Positions 34,555 to 43,123 of a stretch of 64,000 nt of DNA are shown piece by piece. Within the stretch, counting starts at the first letter, position 1. The number at the start of each line of letters is the position of its first letter. The position numbers and the translations under genes are program-made. The notes beneath the pieces were generated by a model. That model ran no database searches, was not told the origin of the DNA, and saw only the letters and a program-made list of their open reading frames with translations. Location of the stretch: contig JAUSJA010000030.1 in the NCBI GenBank assembly GCA_030647905.1, forward strand, positions 1 to 64,000, given 5' to 3'. The DNA comes from Gemmatimonadaceae bacterium. GTDB taxonomy: Bacteria > Gemmatimonadota > Gemmatimonadetes > Gemmatimonadales > Gemmatimonadaceae.

Positions 34555-35559
34555 ATGATAGAGCGCATTTCGCGGGATCGGCTGGAGACGCTGCTGTCGG
34601 CCGCCGGCGGCCGGCGCGTGGCCGTCGTCGGCGACGCAATGCTCGACGTGTATCTCCGCGGAGACGTGGACCGCATCTCGCCCGAGGCGCCGGTCCCTGT
34701 CGTCAGAGTGAAGGAGCGGAAGCTCGCTCTCGGCGGAGCGGCAAACGTCGCCAACAACATTGTGACCATCGGCGCGCGATGCGAGCTGGTCGCGGCGGTG
34801 GGCGTGGATCCGGCCGGCGCGACGCTGCGCGACATGCTCGACGCGGCGGGCACCGACACACGCTCTCTCGTGCCCGTCGGGCGCCCGACGACGACGAAGA
34901 CCAGAGTCATCGCCCGCTCGCAGCAACTGGTGCGCTACGACGAGGAAGACGACACCGATCTCGAAGGCGACGAGACCGGCATGCTGCTCGACGCCGTGCG
35001 CGTCGCAATAGACGATGCGGATGCGCTGGTGCTCGAGGACTACAACAAGGGCGTGCTCGTTCCGGCAGTGATCAGGGCGGCGATCGATCACGCCAGGTCG
35101 CGGGCGATCCCGGTGATCGTGGACCCCAAGTACCGCAATTTCTTCGCGTATCGCGGGGCGACGATCTTCAAGCCCAACCGTCGCGAACTCGAGTCCGCTC
35201 TGGGCGCGGCAGTGGATCTGGATCATCCGGAAGCGCTGCCTGCGACGTTCGAGCGGCTCGGCGTGGAACATCTCCTGCTTACACTTGGCGAGCGCGGGAT
35301 GGCGCTGATTTCAGCTGACGGCGAGATCGGGCGGGTTCCGACGACGGCGCGGGAGGTTTACGACGTCGTCGGGGCCGGTGACACCGTCACGGCATATCTG
35401 GCGACCATCATGGCGGCCGGGGGCACACCGGCGGAAGCGGCGATCGTCGCCAATTTCGCCGCCGGGGTCGAAGTCGGAAAGCTGGGAGCGGCGACGGTGA
35501 CGACCGGCGAGGTGCTCGAGGCGTACGATGATTTCAGCGGTGACCGCGGCTCGAGCTGA
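34555..35559 (+). CDS. hldA: D-glycero-beta-D-manno-heptose-7-phosphate kinase (HldA type)
   Basis: This 334-residue PfkB-family kinase matches the kinase half of HldE: VGDAMLDVYLRGDVDRISPEAPVPV, LGGAANVANNI, VDPKYRNFFAYRGATIFKPNRREL, and the catalytic base in DVVGAGDTVTA. The cytidylyltransferase half of HldE is absent, so this is the stand-alone RfaE1/HldA form. It makes heptose-1,7-bisphosphate for LPS inner core. The start MIERISRDRL was chosen because the frame above it is short and atypical. Confidence 0.92.
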   Translation: MIERISRDRLETLLSAAGGRRVAVVGDAMLDVYLRGDVDRISPEAPVPVVRVKERKLALGGAANVANNIVTIGARCELVAAVGVDPAGATLRDMLDAAGTDTRSLVPVGRPTTTKTRVIARSQQLVRYDEEDDTDLEGDETGMLLDAVRVAIDDADALVLEDYNKGVLVPAVIRAAIDHARSRAIPVIVDPKYRNFFAYRGATIFKPNRRELESALGAAVDLDHPEALPATFERLGVEHLLLTLGERGMALISADGEIGRVPTTAREVYDVVGAGDTVTAYLATIMAAGGTPAEAAIVANFAAGVEVGKLGAATVTTGEVLEAYDDFSGDRGSS

Positions 35560-35579
35560 AATACGCGACTGGAGATTTA

Positions 35580-36515
35580 TTGAATTCATTTGGAAAGGCC
35601 GCCGCGGTGGCGGCCATCGTTTTTGTTGGGCTTGGCGCGGCGAGTGGCCGCGGGGCGGCCCAGCTGCAGCCCGACACGACGTTGTCAGTCGCGACCCGGC
35701 AGGACTGCGGGATGGACGGCGGAGAGGTCGCGCTCAGGCGCGCTGGCGTAGCCGCCGCGTTCGTTGGCGGCAACGCCGCGCTTTACAGCTATTTCAAGAG
35801 GGCGTGGTGGTCCGGCGAGCGTGCCGATCACTTCTTCTTCCGCTCCGACTGGGACGAGAATTTCCGCGACCAGGACAAATTCGGTCACATGGTCGGCGGG
35901 TATCACCTGGCGCGATTCGGCACCGCATTCCTGCGCAGCGCGTGCATGCCCAGACACAAGGCGATCGTGTGGAGCGCGGCGTACGCGGCTGCATTTCAAC
36001 TGCAGATCGAGATCTGGGATGGCATGTACGAGAAGTACGGCTTCTCCTACGCCGACCTGATCGCGAACACCGCCGGTACCGCGCTCGCCGTGCTTCATGA
36101 GACGCATCCCGCTACACGCGCCATTCGACCCACGATGTCGTATTCGAAGTCGGCGGCAATGCGCAACGCAGACAACATTCCGGGCGAGCTGCGTCCTTCT
36201 CTCGACTACTCCGGTCAGACGTACTGGTTCTCGGCGGACGTCAACGCGATGCTGCCGAAGGAGGCGAAGCCATATTGGCCATCGTTCCTGCGCATTTCTG
36301 CGGGCCATTCCATTACCGACTGGATCGATCCTGTCACCGGCGCCAACATCGGCGCGCGCCGAAAGCTGCTGCTGTCGCTCGACTTCGACGCTGAGAAGCT
36401 CCCTGGAGACAACAGGTGGTGGAAGACGTTCAAGCGGCAGCTCGGCTACATCCATCTCCCCTCGCCGGCGCTCCAGCTCACTCCCGACTTCAAGGTCATC
36501 GGATGGTACAGGTGA
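35580..36515 (+). CDS. DUF2279 (YfiM-like) envelope protein
   Basis: This 311-residue protein has a signal peptide (SFGKAAAVAAIVFVGLGAASGRGAAQ) after a TTG start at 35580 and then the DUF2279 core with RDQDKFGHMVGGYHLARFG and an adjacent helical hydrophobic stretch (AAYAAAFQLQIEIWDGMYEKYG). DUF2279 proteins are envelope proteins of unknown function. The second half (about 190-311) is rich in aromatic residues and looks like beta strands. It overlaps the next gene by 13 nt and follows hldA by 20 nt, suggesting an outer-membrane role. Confidence 0.75.
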   Translation: MNSFGKAAAVAAIVFVGLGAASGRGAAQLQPDTTLSVATRQDCGMDGGEVALRRAGVAAAFVGGNAALYSYFKRAWWSGERADHFFFRSDWDENFRDQDKFGHMVGGYHLARFGTAFLRSACMPRHKAIVWSAAYAAAFQLQIEIWDGMYEKYGFSYADLIANTAGTALAVLHETHPATRAIRPTMSYSKSAAMRNADNIPGELRPSLDYSGQTYWFSADVNAMLPKEAKPYWPSFLRISAGHSITDWIDPVTGANIGARRKLLLSLDFDAEKLPGDNRWWKTFKRQLGYIHLPSPALQLTPDFKVIGWYR

Positions 36516-38050
36516 GATCGCTGCGCGCCGCTCTCGTCGCCATGCTCGTGGCCGCTCCGGCGGCAAACGGACAGGCGTCGCCATACCTGCCGGTGGACGA
36601 CATTTCGTACACCTACGTGGACGCGCTCATGGCGCGCGGTGTTCTCCGCAACCTGTCGTCCCTCGAACGGCCGTACGAGGTCGGACGCGTTCGAGCATCA
36701 CTGGACAACGCGCGGATGCGGGAGAACGGACGCGTCATCACGAGTTATCTCGATGCGTTGTCGCACGCGATCTCCCGATACGAGCTGCGCAAGGACACCG
36801 ACAGTGCGGGCACGCGGATTCCGTTTCGGGCGAAAGCGGACATCGACATCTATGGGACGGCTCAGTCGTCGGGCCGGCGCGAGCTGACGCTCGCCGACAC
36901 CCGCCACGATTTCGAGCCGGGTGCGGCCGGGTACTTCGTGATGGGCGGAGGCCATCTCGCGGCATCGGTGCGGGCGATTCTCGACAACCGCCTCAACTCG
37001 GATCCTGAGTTTTCCGGACGGAAGGATCGCAAGATCGCCGGGCGCACGGAGGACGGATACGTGAGCGGTCAGTGGAAGTACGGGTCTGCTTCGTTCGGCA
37101 GGATCGCACGCTCCTGGGGACCCATCGGCTTCTCCGGACTCGAGCTTGGCGATGACGCTTACACGTACGACCATCTGTATGCACGCGCAGGCACCGACCG
37201 CATTCATGTTTCGACGGTGATCGCGCGTCTCGACAACTACGTGTTGTCTCCGGGGGTCGAATCCTCGCGCTACTTCTCGACGCACCGGTTGTCGTTCAAT
37301 CGCGGCTCATTCGAGGCCGGAGCGAGCGAGTCGTACCTCTACACCGGCGTCGGCCGCGGGCTCGAGCCGGCGCTCCTGAATCCGCTGAACGTGTATGGGC
37401 TGAGCTGGCGCAACGAGCGGATGGATGGAAACCTCAGCTTCGGGGCGGACGCCGCGTGGCGCACGCGGCGCGCGGGAACGTTCAGCGGCCAGGTGCTGCT
37501 GGACGACATACAGATTGACCGCTGCGACACTATCTGCCACGAGCCATCCTCGTACGGGCTCACGCTGAGCGCGGAGGGCCTGCCGCTCGCCGGCGACCAG
37601 CGGTGGTTCGCGTCGTACACGCGCGTGTCGAACCTCGCGTATCACACGCCGAACATCTCGGAGCGATACGCGATCTACCTCGTCGGGCTTGGCCGCGGAT
37701 ACAGCGATTACGACGAGATGCGGCTCGGGCTGGATCTGGCGATACTGCCGAGGACTCCGGTGAGGCTTTACGTCGCCCGCCGCCGGCAGGGTGAGGGAGA
37801 CTACAGGAAGCCGTATCCCCTTGTCGCCGAATACGCGACGACCCCCGGAATCCTCTTCGGCACAGTCTGGACGGTGAATCGTATCGGGCTCAGCGGCGCG
37901 ACGATGATCGGACGCGATTTCAGAATCTCGGGCGACGGCGGCGTCAATCAGAGCACCAACAGATTCAACAGGCCGGGACTCGACAAGAGCGTGTTCGAAG
38001 GCCGGGTCCGGCTCACATGGTCGCCGCGGTGGGTGATCCGATTCGACTAG
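36503..38050 (+). CDS. Wzi-like outer-membrane beta-barrel protein (copy 1)
   Basis: This 515-residue protein has a signal peptide (RSLRAALVAMLVAAPAANGQ) then a short helical region (YVDALMARGVLRNLSSLERPYEVGRVR) typical of the N-terminus of capsule-assembly Wzi-family proteins, and many alternating beta strands rich in Y, R and G. It has the RSWGPIGFSGLELGDDAYTYDHLY block that corresponds to the WGPG region of the other two copies. E. coli Wzi is an outer-membrane lectin that anchors capsule. It ends in WVIRFD, with an aromatic terminal residue as expected for barrel assembly. Precedes the tRNA pair. Confidence 0.7.
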   Translation: MVQVRSLRAALVAMLVAAPAANGQASPYLPVDDISYTYVDALMARGVLRNLSSLERPYEVGRVRASLDNARMRENGRVITSYLDALSHAISRYELRKDTDSAGTRIPFRAKADIDIYGTAQSSGRRELTLADTRHDFEPGAAGYFVMGGGHLAASVRAILDNRLNSDPEFSGRKDRKIAGRTEDGYVSGQWKYGSASFGRIARSWGPIGFSGLELGDDAYTYDHLYARAGTDRIHVSTVIARLDNYVLSPGVESSRYFSTHRLSFNRGSFEAGASESYLYTGVGRGLEPALLNPLNVYGLSWRNERMDGNLSFGADAAWRTRRAGTFSGQVLLDDIQIDRCDTICHEPSSYGLTLSAEGLPLAGDQRWFASYTRVSNLAYHTPNISERYAIYLVGLGRGYSDYDEMRLGLDLAILPRTPVRLYVARRRQGEGDYRKPYPLVAEYATTPGILFGTVWTVNRIGLSGATMIGRDFRISGDGGVNQSTNRFNRPGLDKSVFEGRVRLTWSPRWVIRFD

Positions 38051-38075
38051 AGCCATGTCATCTGCGTCGCGGGCT

Positions 38076-38104
38076 TTCCCGGCCCTGCGGCGAGTGACTA
38101 CATT
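38076..38104 (+). promoter_or_regulatory. Possible promoter of the tRNA pair
   Basis: TTCCCG (38076-38081) and TACATT (38099-38104) are 17 nt apart, and the expected start is near 38111, just before the first tRNA. The -35 match is poor; the -10 is fair. Confidence 0.35.
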
Positions 38105-38117
38105 CCATCGAGTCTCG

Positions 38118-38191
38118 GGGCCCTTAGCTCAGTTGGTTAGAGCAGTGGACTCATAATCCAACGGTCGCAGGTTCGAGTCCTGCAGGGCCCA
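38118..38191 (+). tRNA. tRNA with CAU anticodon, probably tRNA-Ile2 (lysidine type)
   Basis: A 74-nt cloverleaf with a 7-bp acceptor stem (GGGCCCT/AGGGCCC), GCTC/GAGC D stem, loop CTCATAA (anticodon CAT at 38152-38154) and GCAGG/CCTGC T stem. The acceptor C4-G69 and C5-G68 pairs and overall similarity to E. coli Ile2 argue that TilS makes it an isoleucine AUA reader, but elongator Met cannot be excluded. Anticodon-stem pair 27-43 is a G-A mismatch. The 3' CCA is not encoded. Confidence 0.9.
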
Positions 38192-38283
38192 TCCCACCGC
38201 CATGGCACTCGCAGCGGCGACAAGTAAAACGCAGAGGTCGCGCTACTTCCTAGCCTCCGAGGCCGCCGTTACTTTTCGGATTG

Positions 38284-38336
38284 CCCTGACTTCGGGTGGA
38301 ATGTCTCGTTCAGAGACATTCCGGACGAAGGCAGGG
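38284..38336. other. Long symmetric hairpin between two tRNA genes
   Basis: Arms fold as CCCTG/CAGGG (5 bp), one mismatch, CTTCG/CGAAG (5 bp), a 3x3 internal loop, then a perfect 10-bp GGAATGTCTC/GAGACATTCC and a 5-nt loop GTTCA. Twenty Watson-Crick pairs in 53 nt is far beyond chance. There is no T-tract on either strand, so it does not look like a normal terminator. It begins 92 nt after the first tRNA and ends 11 nt before the second. Confidence 0.85.
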
Positions 38337-38347
38337 TGATTACACGA

Positions 38348-38421
38348 GGTCGCGTAGCTCAGCTGGTTAGAGCGCTGCTTTCACACAGCAGAGGTCCGGG
38401 GTTCGAGTCCCTGCGCGACCA
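38348..38421 (+). tRNA. tRNA-Val (CAC)
   Basis: A 74-nt cloverleaf: acceptor stem GGTCGCG/CGCGACC, D stem GCTC/GAGC, anticodon stem CTGCT/AGCAG with loop TTCACAC (anticodon CAC at 38382-38384), and T stem CGGGG/CCCTG with a G-T pair. CCA is not encoded. It lies 58 nt before the wza start. Confidence 0.95.
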
Positions 38422-38479
38422 TTTTCCTCTGTCTCGCGGAAAGCCGGCGAGACGTCTACTTCAAAGCCCAGGTCACTCG

Positions 38480-41071
38480 ATGAATTCAAACACGCTGCGC
38501 TTGCTGACTGTCGCCGCATTCCTTTTCATCGTACCGTCAATCGGCGCGGCCCAAAGCGCCTCGCAGGCTCAGCAGATGCTGGAATCGAATCCCGGCCTGC
38601 TTCGCGAGCTGCGGTCCCGCATCCTGTCGAGCGGATTGACTCCCGATCAGGTCCGAGCGCGTCTCCGCGCCGAAGGGTATCCGGAGAATCTTCTCGACGC
38701 GTATCTCCCCGGCGGAAGCGATTCCGGCGTCGAGAACATGGGAACCACGGGCTCCGCGGCCGCTCCATTGGATGACGTGTTCGGCGCGGTCACCGCGCTG
38801 GGAATCGCCGACACAGTGGACATCACGTCAATCCGCTGCAGCGTCGAAGCGCTCAGCGACACGACCGTTTCCGCCGCCGAGACGCGTCGCGTGGGGCGCG
38901 CACAGGCGCTGGCCAACAAGGCGGCGATGCGCCGCCGGTGCGATTCCATCCGCCGGCAGCTCACGGCGTCCGACAGCGCCGTGCTCAAGCTGCGCCAGGA
39001 CAGCGGGTTCACGATCTTCGGCCTCAACACTTTTCGCGAGAGCACCACGCTCTTCGACGCGAATCTCAGCGGGCCGATTGACGCCAACTACAGACTCGGA
39101 CCTGGCGACCGGCTGGCGCTGATTCTCACCGGTGACGTTTCGCAGGCATACAGCCTGGACGTGACGCGCGAAGGATTCATCGTCGTCCCGCAGGCGGGCC
39201 AGATCTACGTCAGCAACCTCACGCTCGGCCAGCTCGAAGACGTGCTCTACGCGAGACTCGGCCGCGTCTATTCCGGAGTGCGCCGCGGACCCGGTGCCAC
39301 TACCCGCTTTTCAATCAGCCCGGTCCGCCTTCGCACCAATCAGGTGTTCGTGCTGGGTGACGTGCTGAGTCCCGGCAGCTACAGGATCTCCAGCGCTGGA
39401 ACGGCGCTTACCGCTCTCTACGCCGCCAAGGGACCGACGGACAACGGCAGTCTCCGCGACGTGCAGATCAGGCGCGGCGGCAAGACCGTGGACGTGCTCG
39501 ACGTGTACGACTATCTCATCAGCGGCGACGCGTCGCACGATGTGCGTCTCCAGAACGGCGACGTCGTCTTCGTCCCGGTGCATCAGCAGCATGTGCGCGT
39601 CGTCGGCGAAATAACGCGTCCCGCGACTTACGAGCTCAGACGCGGCGAGACTCTTTCGGACGCCATTCGCTTCGCCGGCGGATTCACTCCCAATGCCTCG
39701 CGCCGCCGTGTGCAGATCGAGCGCATCCTGTCGCCCGCCGAACGCGCTGCCGGCGGGCGTGATCGTGTCACGCTCGACATCTCTCCCGTGACCCTCACCG
39801 ACGGCGGGCCTGGCGACGTCGCGCTTCTCGCCGGCGACGTGGTGCGTGTCTTTCCGATCTCGGAGCGAATCCGCAATCGCGTCACCATCGAAGGCAACGT
39901 CTGGCAGCCGGGAACGCTCGGGCTTACCGCCGGCATGACCGTCAGCGAGGCGCTGCGCGCTGCCGGAGGAGTGAAGCCGGACACGTATCTCGGACAGATC
40001 CTTATCTCGCGCCTCAACTCGGACTCGACGCGCGTTCAGCTTCACGCAAGTCTCGCCGATACGACCGGCCGCGTCATCGGCGACTTCCCGCTCAGGGAAG
40101 ACGATCAGCTCCGCGTGTTCTCGGTTACGGAGTTCCGTCCGATGCGGTATGTCGCGATCACCGGCGCTGTCCGCAACAGCGGCCAGGTTCCGTTCCGCGA
40201 CGGCATGACGGTACGCGATGTCGTGCTGCTCGCCGGTGGACTCGAGCAGAGCGCTGATTTGCGTGAAGCGGAGATAGCGCGCCTGCCCCTCGACCGCAGG
40301 ACCGGGACGACGGCGGTAACGTTCCGCGCGGCTCTGGATTCGAGCTACATCTTCGAGCGCGGGCCCGACGGCAAGTACTACGGCCCCCCCGGCCTCCCCG
40401 CTCCGTCGGGATCCATGACGGAAGTCCGTCTCCAGCCGTACGACAACGTTCTCATCCTGCGTCAGCCCAACTGGGAGCTTCAGCGGCAGGCCATGATCAC
40501 TGGAGAAGTGCTGTATCCGGGTACGTACTCGCTCCGGACGAAGACGGAGAAGGTCTCCGACCTGATATCGCGCGCCGGCGGGCTCACCCCCGAAGCGTAC
40601 GCCGACGGCGTGACGTTCTTCCGTCCGAAGGACAATGTCGGACGCATCGGCATTGCCCTGCCTGAAGTGCTCCGCAACGCGAACTCGCGCGACAATATCC
40701 AGCTCCAGAACGGCGACTCGATCTTCATTCCGCGATTCAACGCGGTGGTGAATGTGAAGGGCGCGGTGAACTCGCCGGTGGCCGTCACTTATGTGCCAGG
40801 CGCGAATCTCGAGTATTACGTCCGCGCAGCTGGCGGCATCACGCGCAAGGGTGACCTCCGCTACGCCTATGTAACGCAGCCGAACGGCAAGGTCGAGGCG
40901 ACGGGCGGGAAGTTCATTTTCCGCAACAATCCCCGTCCGCGTCCCGGCAGCTCGGTGTTCGTTCCGGAGAAGGATTCGAGTGAGCGCAGACTGGATTACA
41001 TCGCGACCATCGGTTCGATCGCCCAGGTTGCGGCGAGCTTCGTAGCCATCGCCATCGCCCTCCGCCGATAG
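38480..41071 (+). CDS. wza: Wza-like polysaccharide export protein with six SLBB repeats
   Basis: This 863-residue periplasmic/outer-membrane protein is expected to form the export channel for the polysaccharide made by this locus. A signal peptide (LRLLTVAAFLFIVPSIGAA) lacks a lipobox. After a ~200-residue unassigned region comes the poly-export domain (YRLGPGDRLALILTGDV), then six SLBB units starting at about residues 288, 371, 467, 557, 670 and 756, each with V-x-G-x-V then a D/E-ending AGG. The C-terminus has one hydrophobic segment (YIATIGSIAQVAASFVAIAI). Standard Wza is ~380 residues with two or three such domains. Start MNSNTLRLL lies 58 nt after the tRNA. Confidence 0.9.
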   Translation: MNSNTLRLLTVAAFLFIVPSIGAAQSASQAQQMLESNPGLLRELRSRILSSGLTPDQVRARLRAEGYPENLLDAYLPGGSDSGVENMGTTGSAAAPLDDVFGAVTALGIADTVDITSIRCSVEALSDTTVSAAETRRVGRAQALANKAAMRRRCDSIRRQLTASDSAVLKLRQDSGFTIFGLNTFRESTTLFDANLSGPIDANYRLGPGDRLALILTGDVSQAYSLDVTREGFIVVPQAGQIYVSNLTLGQLEDVLYARLGRVYSGVRRGPGATTRFSISPVRLRTNQVFVLGDVLSPGSYRISSAGTALTALYAAKGPTDNGSLRDVQIRRGGKTVDVLDVYDYLISGDASHDVRLQNGDVVFVPVHQQHVRVVGEITRPATYELRRGETLSDAIRFAGGFTPNASRRRVQIERILSPAERAAGGRDRVTLDISPVTLTDGGPGDVALLAGDVVRVFPISERIRNRVTIEGNVWQPGTLGLTAGMTVSEALRAAGGVKPDTYLGQILISRLNSDSTRVQLHASLADTTGRVIGDFPLREDDQLRVFSVTEFRPMRYVAITGAVRNSGQVPFRDGMTVRDVVLLAGGLEQSADLREAEIARLPLDRRTGTTAVTFRAALDSSYIFERGPDGKYYGPPGLPAPSGSMTEVRLQPYDNVLILRQPNWELQRQAMITGEVLYPGTYSLRTKTEKVSDLISRAGGLTPEAYADGVTFFRPKDNVGRIGIALPEVLRNANSRDNIQLQNGDSIFIPRFNAVVNVKGAVNSPVAVTYVPGANLEYYVRAAGGITRKGDLRYAYVTQPNGKVEATGGKFIFRNNPRPRPGSSVFVPEKDSSERRLDYIATIGSIAQVAASFVAIAIALRR

Positions 41072-41076
41072 AAACA

Positions 41077-42159
41077 ATGCAACCAGCCGAGCAGGCACCC
41101 GCCAGCGACCACCTCACGTTCACGAGGTGGCTCGCTGGCGTTTTGCTCAGGTGGCGCCTTGTCGCGGTCGTCACGGCGGTGACGCTCGTCGTCGCGGTCG
41201 CGGCGACGTTCGTGATCCCGCCTGTATACAGGGCGAGGGCATCGTTCGTCGCCAACAGCTCGAGCGGCTCGAAGCTTCAGGGCGCGGCGGGCGGCTCGTC
41301 GCAGCTTGGCGGAATCATCTCCCAGCTTGGCGGATCTGTCGGCGGAGATCCGTCGGAGTCGCCCAACTTCTACATCCAGCTTTTTCAGAGCCGCGAGCTT
41401 CTCACGCGGCTGGCGCAGTCGCGCTTCCCGAATCCACGAACGGACAATCCGTCCGATAGCGCGACACTGCTCGAGATCATGCGGATCAAGAAGGACGATC
41501 CGCGGCTCAGAATGGAGATTGCGCTCAAGAAGCTCGCCAAGGCGATCAGTGCGGGGTTCGACGTCAAGACGAACCTCGTATTTCTCTCGGTGGACATGCA
41601 GTGGCCGGAGCTGAGCGCCCAGGTTGCGAACCGCCTGGTCGAAATGGTCAGCAAGTTCAACCGCGAGACGCGCGTGTCGCGAGCCAGGTCGAAGAGGGTG
41701 TTCCTCGAGTCGCGTCAAGACAGCGCGCAGCTCCTCCTTCGTGCCGCCGAAGAGCGCCAGCGATTCTTCTATGAGCAGAACCGTGGTCTGATCACTTCGC
41801 CGAGCCTGCGCGCCGAAGAGGCGCGCTTCCGCCGCGAGGTGGATGTGGCGTCCGACCTGTATCTCAACATGCAGCAGCAGCTCGAGATCGCACGGCTCGA
41901 CGAGATAAACGACGCCGCCTTGATCACTGTCATAGATTCGTCGGTCGCACCGCGAAAGGCGCAGTGGCCGCGGTACGGGTCGCTTCTCGTCACCGCCCTG
42001 GCACTCGGGCTGATGCTCGGGCTGATGCTCGTGGGGAGCATCGTCGTCCTGATGGACTGGCGCGAGCGCAATCCCGAATCGTGGTCCGACTTCGAGCATT
42101 CGCTGGGACGCGCGCGTTCGGACGTCCGCTCCGCGATCGGCGTACGCCGCGCGGGATAG
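41077..42159 (+). CDS. Wzz-family chain-length regulator (copy 1)
   Basis: This 360-residue protein has the Wzz topology: an N-terminal membrane helix (VAVVTAVTLVVAVAATFVI, about 29-48), a large periplasmic part with a coiled coil (about 210-290) and a C-terminal helix after the proline-containing APRKAQWPRYGS motif (about 295-345). It carries no C-terminal tyrosine kinase domain. A 12-bp tandem repeat in the DNA at the second helix encodes LGLMLGLML. It lies 5 nt after wza. Confidence 0.88.
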   Translation: MQPAEQAPASDHLTFTRWLAGVLLRWRLVAVVTAVTLVVAVAATFVIPPVYRARASFVANSSSGSKLQGAAGGSSQLGGIISQLGGSVGGDPSESPNFYIQLFQSRELLTRLAQSRFPNPRTDNPSDSATLLEIMRIKKDDPRLRMEIALKKLAKAISAGFDVKTNLVFLSVDMQWPELSAQVANRLVEMVSKFNRETRVSRARSKRVFLESRQDSAQLLLRAAEERQRFFYEQNRGLITSPSLRAEEARFRREVDVASDLYLNMQQQLEIARLDEINDAALITVIDSSVAPRKAQWPRYGSLLVTALALGLMLGLMLVGSIVVLMDWRERNPESWSDFEHSLGRARSDVRSAIGVRRAG

Positions 42160-42175
42160 CGCTCGAGGGGGCGCC

Positions 42176-43111
42176 GTGAGCTCTGCTCCTGAATTCGGCG
42201 TCGTCATCCTGAACTGGAACAACGCCGAAGACACGCTGGCGTGCCTTTCGTCGCTGCGAAGCGCCGATCCACTTCCCCGATATGCCGTCGTGGTGGACAA
42301 CGGGTCGGTGGACTCTTCGCTCGCTGACATTCGGCGCTGGGGACGGGAGCAGAATGTCACCGGAGAAGATGGAGCCAGACCCTGGCTCACCGTGATCGCC
42401 GCCGGCGACAATTGCGGCTTCGCTGGCGGCACGAATCTCGGCATCCGTTATCTCGAGAGCAGAAGCGAGGTGACCCACATTCTGCTGCTCAACAATGACG
42501 CTACCATCACGCCGCGCTTTTTCACCGACATCGCGAATGCGATCGGCCGCTGTCCGAACGCGGGGCTGATCGGGCCAACAATTCTCGAGTCGGGCGACGG
42601 CGGGGACGTGTGGTACGCCGGAGGTGTCGAGCATCCGCTGCGGGCCTTGTACACTCACTCGTACGAAGTCCCGGGATCGGACGAGCCGGTCCCCACGGAT
42701 TTCGTCACCGGTTGCGCGATGGTCATCTCCCGCGCGTTGCTCGAGCGCATCGGGCCACTCGCGGAATGCTACTTCCCCGCCTACTGGGAGGACGGCGAGT
42801 ATTCGTTCCGCGCCCGCCACGCCGGCTTTCCCGTCGTGTACGCTCCCGCGGCGCGAGTGTATCACAAGGTCGGAGCGACCGTTCGCGCGGCCGGACTGGA
42901 CCTCGTGCTGGCGCGCGCCAAGAATCGCCTTCGCGTGTTCTACGTTCGCCGGAATTATCGCGGATGGACCAAGGTCATGGCGTGCGGCTATCTGGCCGTG
43001 ACGAAGCCCGGCCGCGCCGCAATAGAGGCGATCAAGGGCCGTCCTCGGCTCGGATTGGCGATTCTCCAGGGAACATTCACCGGGTTCATCAGCCGCGAGG
43101 CGAACCGGTAG
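42176..43111 (+). CDS. Family 2 glycosyltransferase
   Basis: This 311-residue protein has the GT-A fold features FGVVILNWNNAEDTLACL, VVDNGSVDSS, DNCGFAGGTNLGIRYLES, LLLNNDATITPRFF (the DxD-like acidic site) and GCAMVISRALLERIG. It resembles rhamnosyltransferase-type WbbL enzymes. The GTG start at 42176 is 16 nt after wzz. Sugar and acceptor are not known. No membrane helix is obvious. Confidence 0.88.
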   Translation: MSSAPEFGVVILNWNNAEDTLACLSSLRSADPLPRYAVVVDNGSVDSSLADIRRWGREQNVTGEDGARPWLTVIAAGDNCGFAGGTNLGIRYLESRSEVTHILLLNNDATITPRFFTDIANAIGRCPNAGLIGPTILESGDGGDVWYAGGVEHPLRALYTHSYEVPGSDEPVPTDFVTGCAMVISRALLERIGPLAECYFPAYWEDGEYSFRARHAGFPVVYAPAARVYHKVGATVRAAGLDLVLARAKNRLRVFYVRRNYRGWTKVMACGYLAVTKPGRAAIEAIKGRPRLGLAILQGTFTGFISREANR

Positions 43112-43123
43112 ATTCAGCCGCCA

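Noticed and set aside
38348-38421. tRNA-Val as an attachment site for a polysaccharide island
   Set aside because: The 3' end of the tRNA is not repeated elsewhere in the window and no integrase is present.
39311-41098. A 595-codon antisense open frame opposite wza (also 40996-42444, 42610-43947, 48716-50020 and others)
   Set aside because: High GC makes long antisense frames common. These translate to R/A/H/D-rich sequence with no family features and lie exactly opposite or out of frame with well-identified genes.
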